This document shows, piece by piece, positions 1-5,272 of a stretch of DNA of 11,562 bases; the stretch's first letter is position 1, and each line of letters starts with the position of its first letter. The stretch covers positions 1-11,562 of the forward strand of contig CADCVT010000394.1 of assembly GCA_902806215.1 (NCBI GenBank), read 5' to 3'. The translations under genes were made by a program, and so were the position numbers. The stretch comes from an uncultured Solirubrobacteraceae bacterium. Its GTDB lineage: Bacteria; Actinomycetota; Thermoleophilia; Solirubrobacterales; Solirubrobacteraceae. Under the pieces are notes generated by a model. It saw only the letters and a list, made by a program, of their open reading frames with translations. It made no database searches and had not been told where the DNA came from.

Positions 1-1480
1 GCTTGCGCTGGCCGAGCGAGAAGAAGCCGCCGATGTCCGAGCCCCACGTGCTCACGCCGCTCAGCCCCATCGTCAGCCCGTTGCGCACCGACGACTCGAG
101 GCCGTCGAAGCCCCAGTCGGTCGTCGGGTCGCCGCCCCAGACGATCCTCGCGTGCTTCGCCGTGCCGGTGAAGCCCGAGCGGACGTAGTTGGCGATCGGC
201 CGCCCGGCGTCCTCGGTCTGCTCGGTCGCCGTGCGGTGGTAGAGGGTCGGGTAGAGGTTGTGCATCTGCGTGCCCGGCGTGCCGTCGGCCGAGCGCGCGT
301 CCTCGGGCGTGTACTCGCCGAAGTCCTCCATCCAGCCGTCGTAGCCGTCCTCGATCGCCTCGCGCACGAGCGACCCGAAGAAGCTGCGGCCGGCCGGGCT
401 CGTGAAGTCGACCTGGCTGACCTGGAACTGGTCGGCGGTGGAGTAGCGGTACACGTACGGGCGCCCGGTCGCGTCGGTGTTGTACGTCCCCTCGGCGTAG
501 CGCGGATGGTCGGTGCAGACCATGGGGTTCATGTACGCGAGCACCGCCGCGCGGCGGTCGTGGATCGCCTTCGTCCGCGCCTTGACCTTCTCGCGGTCGG
601 GGAGCTGGTCGGCGCACGGCAGGTAGTGCAGGAACGTCTCGACCACGCTGATCGGGACACCCGCCCTGCGCTGCGCGTCGAGCTCCTCGACCTCGGACGG
701 GCCGCCCGGCGTCGGCTGCCACCACGCGCCGAGCACCCACGGTGCCGCGACCGGCGGCTGGCGCCCGAGCCGCGCCGTGTAGCGCTCGAGCGCCTTGGCC
801 GGCGTCGGGCCGGCGAACACGCGGAACGCCAGGCGGCTCGACGGCGCCTCGACGCTCCAGGAGTCGCCGCCGCCGAGGCGGAACATCGACGTCTCCGCGT
901 TGTCGAGCAGGAACCCGTACCCCTCGGTCGACAGCAGCCACGGGATCGGGAAGTACGTGGCGTCGTCGCGCGGGTGGTAGCCCTGCGGCGGCGCGAACGC
1001 CGCGATGAACGGCCGCTCCTCGCGCTGGTAGGGCCCCTCCCCCACGAACACCTCGACGTCGTTGCCGCGCTGGTCGATCGCGTTCGAGCGCTCGCCGAAG
1101 CCGAGGTAGCGCTCGTCCTCGCGTGCGGTGAAGCCGATCGTCATCGCTTCCGCGTCCTTCGAGGTCGCCTCGACCGCGATGACCCCGTCGGCGTCTGGCT
1201 GCATCCTCACTTGGATCTGCTTGCCGGATTCGGTGACGACGTCCGTCACGACAGCAGGCCCTTCGCGTCTTGTCCTGACGGACGTCGTTGCTCGATCCCA
1301 CGTGCCGAACGGCGTCCGGATGCCCAGCCGCGCACCCGGACTCTCGCTGAGGACGTCGCCGAAGGAGATCGCTCCGGTGCGGTCGTCGATGCTCCCCGTG
1401 AGCGATCCGGCCTCGACGGACGCGGCGTGTGCGGGCGCGGCAAGCGCGACGAAGGCGACGATGAGGGCAAGAACGCGCAC
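1..1480 (-). CDS. Secreted GH31 family alpha-glycosidase (3' end cut by window edge)
   Basis: This exported glycoside hydrolase of family GH31 should hydrolyse alpha-glycosidic bonds with retention outside the membrane. About 493 residues are visible and the C-terminus lies beyond base 1. From the GTG at 1480 the protein begins with a short signal peptide (MR, then a hydrophobic run, ending APAHA before ASVEAG, cleavage near residue 19). GH31 hallmarks follow: GWMEDFGEY, where D386 is the expected nucleophile; VWGGD, where D451 is the expected acid/base; then GLSG and SDIGGF. The 65-residue spacing of the two Asp fits the family. The GWMxDFGEY wording recalls sulfoquinovosidases such as YihQ, but the YihQ sulfonate-binding Arg/Trp segment is replaced by ETFLHYLPCADQ, so the substrate is unknown. 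An in-frame ATG at 1555 would give a long, unnatural n-region and overlap the divergent gene, so I prefer the GTG. There is no clear Shine-Dalgarno sequence. The family is firm; the start is less so. Confidence 0.9.
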   Translation of the reverse strand, partial: MRVLALIVAFVALAAPAHAASVEAGSLTGSIDDRTGAISFGDVLSESPGARLGIRTPFGTWDRATTSVRTRREGPAVVTDVVTESGKQIQVRMQPDADGVIAVEATSKDAEAMTIGFTAREDERYLGFGERSNAIDQRGNDVEVFVGEGPYQREERPFIAAFAPPQGYHPRDDATYFPIPWLLSTEGYGFLLDNAETSMFRLGGGDSWSVEAPSSRLAFRVFAGPTPAKALERYTARLGRQPPVAAPWVLGAWWQPTPGGPSEVEELDAQRRAGVPISVVETFLHYLPCADQLPDREKVKARTKAIHDRRAAVLAYMNPMVCTDHPRYAEGTYNTDATGRPYVYRYSTADQFQVSQVDFTSPAGRSFFGSLVREAIEDGYDGWMEDFGEYTPEDARSADGTPGTQMHNLYPTLYHRTATEQTEDAGRPIANYVRSGFTGTAKHARIVWGGDPTTDWGFDGLESSVRNGLTMGLSGVSTWGSDIGGFFSLGQRK

Positions 1481-1534
1481 CGGCCGCGAAGGATGCCCGT
1501 CTCGAGGCGGCGCGTCGCCGGTTCGCCGGCTCCC

Positions 1535-1540
1535 TAGGAT
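1535..1540 (+). promoter_or_regulatory. -10 box (TAGGAT) of a probable leaderless promoter for the ArsA-like gene
   Basis: TAGGAT fits the actinobacterial -10 consensus TANNNT and ends 7 nt before the GTG start at 1548. Transcription would therefore start at or next to the start codon. No Shine-Dalgarno sequence precedes this GTG, which agrees with a leaderless mRNA. No convincing -35 box is seen. The 67-bp gap with the divergent glycosidase must hold both promoters. Confidence 0.6.
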
Positions 1541-1547
1541 CCTCGCC

Positions 1548-2648
1548 GTGTCCATCACCGACAAGCTCGAGGGCAAGCGGGTCGTGATCTGCGCCGGTTC
1601 GGGCGGCGTCGGCAAGACGACGACGTCCGCGGCGCTCGCGATGGGGCTGGCGGCCGAGGGCCGCAAGGTCGCCGTCGTGACGATCGACCCGGCCAAGCGC
1701 CTCGCCGACTCGCTCGGGCTCGAGGACCTCGGCAACGAGCCGGCGCTCGTCGATCCCGCCCGGCTCGCCGGCCACGGCATCGAGATGAAGGGCGAGCTGT
1801 GGGCGATGATGCTCGACGCCAAGCGGACCTTCGACGAGCTGATCGACAAGCTCGCGCCCGACGACAAGTCGCGCGACGAGGTGCTGGCGAACCGGATCTA
1901 CCAGGAGCTGTCGGGCGCGGTCGCCGGCTCGCAGGAGTTCACCGCGATCGCGAAGCTATACGACCTCGATCGCAGCGGCGAGTTCGACGTGCTCATCCTC
2001 GACACGCCGCCGTCGCGCAATGCGCTCGACTTCCTCGACGCACCGGACCGCCTCACCGGCTTCCTCGACGGCCGCGCGCTGAAGGTGTTCCTCGCCCCGA
2101 CCGGCATCGCCGCGAAGGTCATGGGCCGCGGGACGAGCGTCGTGTTCAGCGTCATGCGGCGCGTCACCGGCGTCGACCTCCTGCAGGACCTGAGCGTCTT
2201 CTTCGGCGCGCTCGGCGGCCTCGTCGGCGGCTTCCGCGAGCGCGCGTCGGGGGTCAAGAAGCTGCTCGCCGACCCCGCGACGACGTTCCTCATCGTCACG
2301 TCACCGGAGCGCGAGCCGGTCGACGAGGCGATCTTCTTCCGCGGCAAGCTGCGCGAGGCGGGGATGCCGTTCGGCGGCCTGATCGTCAACCGCGTCCAGC
2401 TCGACCTCGTCGAGGGCGATCCGGACGAGGTCGCCGGCGAGCTGGCCGAGGCGCTCGGGGAGGAGCTGACGGCGAAGGTCGCCGACACCCTGCGCGAGCT
2501 CCAGGTCCTCGCCCAGCGCGACCTCGCGTCGCTGTCGAAGCTCATGGACGAGCTCGAGGTGACCGAGCCGACGGTGATCCCGCTGCTCGAGGGCGACGTC
2601 CACGACGTCGACGGCCTCGCGCAGGTGCACCACCACCTGTTCGCGTAG
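1548..2648 (+). CDS. ArsA/Get3-like P-loop ATPase (BagB-like)
   Basis: A 366-aa cytoplasmic ATPase of the ArsA/Get3 (anion-transporting ATPase, SIMIBI) family. It has a P-loop CAGSGGVGKTTT at residues 15-26, a TIDPA switch motif around D46, LDTPPSRNALDFLDAP at 151-166 and the NR pair at 281-282. Residues 195-235 form hydrophobic, Gly-rich amphipathic segments, as in the client-binding part of Get3-like proteins. The wording resembles the actinobacterial pair represented by mycobacterial Rv3679/Rv3680 (BagA/BagB), linked to the cell envelope, more than arsenite pump ArsA; the Cys triad of arsenite sensors is absent. The position before GGVGK, usually the signature Lys, is Ser18. Only one domain is present and no partner gene adjoins: upstream is divergent and downstream is convergent, so the gene is monocistronic. 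The start is GTG at 1548, immediately before MSITDKLEGKRVV, and is probably leaderless. The true client is unknown. Confidence 0.9.
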   Translation: MSITDKLEGKRVVICAGSGGVGKTTTSAALAMGLAAEGRKVAVVTIDPAKRLADSLGLEDLGNEPALVDPARLAGHGIEMKGELWAMMLDAKRTFDELIDKLAPDDKSRDEVLANRIYQELSGAVAGSQEFTAIAKLYDLDRSGEFDVLILDTPPSRNALDFLDAPDRLTGFLDGRALKVFLAPTGIAAKVMGRGTSVVFSVMRRVTGVDLLQDLSVFFGALGGLVGGFRERASGVKKLLADPATTFLIVTSPEREPVDEAIFFRGKLREAGMPFGGLIVNRVQLDLVEGDPDEVAGELAEALGEELTAKVADTLRELQVLAQRDLASLSKLMDELEVTEPTVIPLLEGDVHDVDGLAQVHHHLFA

Positions 2649-2700
2649 CCGCGAACGTACGTGGTGCCGGGCTAGGGCCCGGCAGGGCGTACGTTCGCGG
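2649..2700. terminator. Two-part inverted repeat between convergent genes, likely bidirectional terminator
   Basis: A perfect 13-bp outer stem (CCGCGAACGTACG at 2649-2661 with CGTACGTTCGCGG at 2688-2700) flanks a perfect 7-bp inner stem (GCCGGGC at 2666-2672 with GCCCGGC at 2677-2683) and the 4-nt loop TAGG. A short mismatched bulge separates the stems. The outer arm begins on the base after the ATPase stop codon. The minus-strand stop TAG (2674-2672) lies at the loop, so the right half also encodes the last residues of the convergent gene. There is no T-run on either side, so intrinsic termination is inferred from position and stem strength only; a protein-binding palindrome is possible. Confidence 0.7.
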
Positions 2701-3949
2701 ACTCGGCGGCGTCGAGGAGGCGGTCGGCGGCGCCCTTGAGGTCCGGGTCCAGGTGGCCGCAGAGCGTGTCGCCGAGGAGCGCTCGGGTGTGCTCGGCGAG
2801 GTCGGCGGCGATCTCGGTCAGGCCGGGGACGGTCAGACCGGCGACGATCGTCCGCTCGATCTCGACCGCGTCGGCGACGCGCCCGAAGAGCGCGGCGCGC
2901 TCCTCCTCGACCGCGCACAGCGCCGCGAGGCGGTGCGGGAGGAGGCCGCTCTCGGGGCCCTCGGGCTCGAGCAGCGCGCGCAGGGCGAGCAGCAGGTCGG
3001 TCAGCGCCTCGCCGGGCTCGGGGCGCTCGCACGCGAGGTCGAAGCGGCGCAGTGCCCACGCGAGCTCGCCGCCGCGCGGCATGCGCCGGCCGGTGAGCGC
3101 GACGAACGCGCGCAGCTCGTCCTCCTGCTCGGCGGAGAGCACGAGCGGGTCGCCGCTGCCCGCCCAGCCGGTGGGCGAGCCGCCCGCGAGGTCGACGAGC
3201 TGCCACGGCCCGCTGCCCAGGCGAACCCACGCGGCGGGCGCGAGGCCCACGGCACCGGCCTCGTAGAGGCGCAGTGCGCGGACGAGCCGCCGCAGCCGTG
3301 CTGGGGCCGCGTCGGCCTCGAGCGCGTCGGCGAGCGTGAGGACCGCCAGCGTGTTGGGGGTGTCGCCGATCGCCGCGAGCCAGGCGACGTCGTCGGGCGC
3401 GCCGGGGACGTTCTCGTGGCGGCAGAGGCGCACGCCGTCGGCCAGCTCGACCTCGGGCGACGCGAGCCGCAGTCCCGGCAGGCCGACGACGAGCGTGGCG
3501 AGCTGCTCCTCGCGCGCGGCGACGAGCTCCTCGAGCTCCTCGAACGCGCGGTCGAAGCGCTCGGAGGTGATGGCGAAGTCCGACGAGTCCTCGAACACGC
3601 GGTCGACGAACACGCGCAGGGTCGCGTCCGCCCGGTCGCGTGGGTCGCGCGGCACGCGCTGCTCGCCGCGCGAGCGCAGGTAGGCGTCGAGCCCCTCGAG
3701 GACCTCGAGCTCGCGAGCGGCAGGCGCGTAGCTGGCGAGCTTGGCGAGCTTGCCGAGCCGCTCTCGGATGTAGGCGCCCGTCAGCGGGCGGTAGCAGTAG
3801 AGCGGCGCTGAACGGCGCCGGCGGGTGGGTGGGCCCCTCTCTTCCAGCTCGAACGGGACCTCCTCGCCGCCGGCGACGTCCGCGGCCAGAGCGGTTGCGG
3901 CCTCATCGGCGAACGCGCGCAGGGCGGTGTGCAGCGGGCTGTGACGCAT
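2672..3949 (-). CDS. Conserved-looking hypothetical protein, 425 aa, soluble
   Basis: I do not recognise this family. From the ATG at 3949 it reads MRHSPLHTALRAFADEAATAL, then an acidic stretch (GGEEVPFELEERG, about 28-39), a basic patch (TRRRR, 42-46) and an aromatic motif LYCYRPLTGAYIRERLGKL (50-68). A helical, Glu/Arg-rich segment (about 104-150) follows, then a Leu/Ala-rich mixed region to the end. There is no signal peptide and no membrane segment, so it is probably cytoplasmic. The frame extends upstream to a GTG at 4009, but those 20 extra residues are Gly/Ser-rich and look untranslated, so ATG 3949 is preferred. A purine-rich GGAGGAGGG lies about 27 nt before this ATG, too far for a normal ribosome site. 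Its stop lies inside the inverted repeat shared with the convergent ATPase gene. Codon bias supports coding on this strand rather than the long plus-strand frame opposite. Function unknown. Confidence 0.75.
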   Translation of the reverse strand: MRHSPLHTALRAFADEAATALAADVAGGEEVPFELEERGPPTRRRRSAPLYCYRPLTGAYIRERLGKLAKLASYAPAARELEVLEGLDAYLRSRGEQRVPRDPRDRADATLRVFVDRVFEDSSDFAITSERFDRAFEELEELVAAREEQLATLVVGLPGLRLASPEVELADGVRLCRHENVPGAPDDVAWLAAIGDTPNTLAVLTLADALEADAAPARLRRLVRALRLYEAGAVGLAPAAWVRLGSGPWQLVDLAGGSPTGWAGSGDPLVLSAEQEDELRAFVALTGRRMPRGGELAWALRRFDLACERPEPGEALTDLLLALRALLEPEGPESGLLPHRLAALCAVEEERAALFGRVADAVEIERTIVAGLTVPGLTEIAADLAEHTRALLGDTLCGHLDPDLKGAADRLLDAAESANVRPAGP

Positions 3950-4065
3950 GGCGGCGCGATTCGTCGCGTCAGAAGACCCTCCTCCGCCATGCAACGATCG
4001 ATGCGCCACGCCTGACGCATCAATCGGCCCCGAGATCGTGGGCGGCGCAGACCGACGGTAGGCCG
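3950..4065. other. Intergenic gap between the HxlR gene and the hypothetical gene
   Basis: This 116-bp gap lies between the stop of the HxlR gene and the start of the downstream same-strand hypothetical gene. It presumably holds the promoter of the latter, but I find no TANNNT box at the usual distance from ATG 3949. A small inverted repeat, ATGCG and CGCAT ten bases apart (4001-4020), and the distant purine tract are the only structures noticed. No terminator-like hairpin follows the HxlR gene, so read-through is possible. Confidence 0.4.
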
Positions 4066-4422
4066 TTAGGCCGGTGTCGGCTGCGGCGTCCGCGAGCTCG
4101 CCGCCGAGAATGCGTCAGGGAGCCAGTCCTGCCCGTAGGTGCGCATGCCCTCGACGATCGGGAGCAGCGCGCGGCCCTTCTCGGTCAGCGCGTACTCGAC
4201 GCGCGGCGGGACCTCGGGGAACGTCTGGCGCTCCACGATCCCCTCCTCCTCCAGCGCGCGCAGCCGCAACGACAGCGTGCGCGGGCTGATGCCGGTCAGC
4301 GAGCGCTCGAGCTCGCAGAAGCGCGAATGGCCCTCGGAGAGCTCACGCACGAGCAGCAGCGTCCACTTGCCGCAGACGATGTCCGCAGTTCGACAGACGG
4401 GGCAGCTCTCATCGACCGGCAT
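4066..4422 (-). CDS. HxlR-family winged-helix transcriptional regulator with three N-terminal Cys
   Basis: A 118-aa DNA-binding regulator of the HxlR family (MarR-like winged helix, normally a dimer). The typical CPV...DIVCGKWTLLLVRELSEG opening (7-31) is followed by the recognition-helix region FCELERSLTGISPRTLSLRLRALEEEGIVER and the wing and C-terminal helix (YALTEKGRALLPIVEGM). Family members often control nearby redox, quinone or aldehyde genes. Here C7, C10 and C17 make CxxC plus CGKW; N-terminal Cys in relatives such as HypR and QorR sense electrophiles or oxidants, so thiol sensing is a reasonable inference. The gene is not divergent from any target: the AIM24 gene lies upstream on the same strand beyond two hairpins, and an unknown gene lies downstream. 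ATG 4422 has a TATAGT box 8 nt before it. The family call is firm; the target and signal are unknown. Confidence 0.93.
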   Translation of the reverse strand: MPVDESCPVCRTADIVCGKWTLLLVRELSEGHSRFCELERSLTGISPRTLSLRLRALEEEGIVERQTFPEVPPRVEYALTEKGRALLPIVEGMRTYGQDWLPDAFSAASSRTPQPTPA

Positions 4423-4430
4423 GGCCCATA

Positions 4431-4436
4431 ACTATA
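4431..4436 (-). promoter_or_regulatory. -10 box (TATAGT on minus strand) of the HxlR gene
   Basis: Read on the minus strand, TATAGT is a near-ideal -10 element ending 8 nt before ATG 4422, which implies a leaderless or nearly leaderless mRNA. The matching -35 position would fall at about 4454-4459, on the edge of the perfect hairpin at 4455-4481. Confidence 0.6.
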
Positions 4437-4452
4437 CGAGGTAAAGCGAGGT
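4437..4452. repeat. Direct repeat CGAGGT x2 in the HxlR promoter spacer, candidate operator
   Basis: CGAGGT occurs at 4437-4442 and again at 4447-4452, exactly 10 bp apart, so both copies face the same side of the helix. They fill the region directly upstream of the -10 box of the HxlR gene. This is where an autoregulatory site would sit. Whether HxlR or any protein binds it is unknown. Confidence 0.4.
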
Positions 4453-4454
4453 CG

Positions 4455-4481
4455 GGCCAGCGGCCCAGGGGGCCGCTGGCC
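4455..4481. repeat. Perfect 11-bp inverted repeat upstream of the HxlR promoter
   Basis: GGCCAGCGGCC (4455-4465) and GGCCGCTGGCC (4471-4481) pair perfectly around the 5-nt loop CAGGG. It is the second of two tandem hairpins downstream of the AIM24 gene and abuts the expected -35 region of the HxlR gene. It may act as a back-up terminator or as a palindromic binding site. Confidence 0.6.
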
Positions 4482-4483
4482 TT

Positions 4484-4511
4484 GGGAGAATCTCCTTGGG
4501 GAGATTCTCCC
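4484..4511 (-). terminator. Perfect 12-bp hairpin directly after the AIM24 gene
   Basis: GGGAGAATCTCC (4484-4495) and GGAGATTCTCCC (4500-4511) pair perfectly around the 4-nt loop TTGG. The stem begins on the base after the AIM24 stop codon (4512). Position and perfection point to a transcription terminator; a U-tract is lacking, as is common in high-GC actinobacteria. Each arm is itself nearly self-complementary, so cruciform or protein-binding roles cannot be excluded. Confidence 0.75.
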
Positions 4512-5219
4512 CTAGCCGTTCAGCAGATTGCCCAGGCCGCCTCCGCCCGAGGAGGCCGCCGGCGCGACGATCCGGCCCTCCGACGGCTGCACGAGCACCC
4601 AGCCCTGGCCGCTGAAGCCCATCTGCACCGACTCGCCCGAGCCCTTGCCGATGAAGTTCTTCAGCTTCACGTCGGTCTTGATCGAGGTCGACACGCCGCC
4701 GGACCACGTGATCGCGGCCTGCGGATCGGCGAACGTCGGGGCCGACGCGACGTTGAGCAGCACCGGAGGCCCGTCGGAGAGGATCGCGACCCAGCCGGTG
4801 CCGGTGAGCGACGTGTTGAACAGGCCGCCGCCCATCATCGCGCTGGCGCCCTGGACGCGCTCGATGTCCCAGTCGATGCCGGCGTCGAACGCGAGGAGGT
4901 TCGGGACGTTGACCGTGATCTTCTCGCCCTCGAGGTAGACGAGGTGGATGTCCTGGGCCTGGTCGGCGAGGAAGACCTCGCCCGTGCCGCTCATCTTCAT
5001 GAGCGACTGGCCCTCGCCGGTGACGGCCTTCTTCAGCATGCGGCTCATGCCGCCGGACCCGGCGTGCTCGAACGACACGTCGCCCTGGTAGGCGACCATC
5101 GAGCCGAGCTTGGCCTGGATCGTCACCTGGTTCAGCTCCACCTTGAGCAGCTTGGAGTTCTGGCGGTGGAAGCTCTCGGTGCTCTCGGCTTCGCGAAATT
5201 CGGAAAGGGAGGTCTTCAT
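4512..5219 (-). CDS. AIM24 family protein (TIGR00266-like)
   Basis: A 235-aa soluble protein of the AIM24/TIGR00266 family: beta-rich, named after a yeast mitochondrial protein, with no firmly known biochemical role in bacteria. The pattern is typical. An N-terminal strand region (KLLKVELNQVTIQAKLGSMV) is followed by VSFEHAGSGGMSRMLKKAVTGEGQ with its Gly-rich loop, then GTGEVFLADQAQDIHLVYLEGE. LLAFDAGIDWDIERV, TGTGWVAILSDGPPVLL and SVQMGFSGQGWVLVQPSEG follow. The protein ends in a Gly/Ser/Leu-rich tail (SSGGGGLGNLLNG). There is no signal peptide or membrane segment. The start ATG 5219 has GAGAGG 9 nt upstream, a plausible weak ribosome site. It is divergent from the exported hydrolase gene and followed at once by a strong hairpin, so it is a single-gene unit. 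Family assignment is confident. Confidence 0.92.
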   Translation of the reverse strand: MKTSLSEFREAESTESFHRQNSKLLKVELNQVTIQAKLGSMVAYQGDVSFEHAGSGGMSRMLKKAVTGEGQSLMKMSGTGEVFLADQAQDIHLVYLEGEKITVNVPNLLAFDAGIDWDIERVQGASAMMGGGLFNTSLTGTGWVAILSDGPPVLLNVASAPTFADPQAAITWSGGVSTSIKTDVKLKNFIGKGSGESVQMGFSGQGWVLVQPSEGRIVAPAASSGGGGLGNLLNG

Positions 5220-5272
5220 GGAGTGCAGCCTCTCAGGAGCGACCGCAAGAACTCAAGAACACCGGCGTTCAC
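5220..5272. promoter_or_regulatory. Shared divergent promoter region (AIM24 / exported hydrolase)
   Basis: This 53-bp gap must carry elements for both divergent genes. It contains AAGAAC twice (5247-5252 and 5255-5260, 8 bp apart), which stands out as the only A-rich patch in a GC-rich area. No good TANNNT box is visible for either start, and promoter elements probably reach into the opposite coding sequences. Confidence 0.35.

Noticed and set aside
128..1480. Calling the GH31 enzyme a sulfoquinovosidase
   Set aside because: The residues that bind the sulfonate in YihQ are not apparent, and no sulfoglycolysis gene is in the window.
152..1537. Long plus-strand open frame opposite the glycosidase gene
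   Set aside because: Arg/Val/Ala-rich low-complexity translation without motifs; the minus frame holds clear GH31 motifs.
1481..1555. Upstream ATG 1555 as start of the glycosidase
   Set aside because: It would add 25 hydrophilic residues before the signal peptide and overlap the start of the divergent ATPase gene. GTG 1480 gives a normal signal peptide.
1799..3811. 670-codon plus-strand open frame across the ATPase gene and the hypothetical gene
   Set aside because: It crosses two better-supported genes and a terminator, and its translation is Arg/Gly-rich noise typical of GC-rich shadow frames.
3950..4009. GTG 4009 as start of the 425-aa hypothetical protein
   Set aside because: The extra residues are Gly/Ser-rich and unlike the rest, and no promoter or ribosome site supports it.
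3781..4023. 80-codon minus frame beginning with two Met upstream of the hypothetical gene
   Set aside because: It overlaps the hypothetical gene in another phase, is Arg/Pro/Cys-rich, and has no supporting signal.
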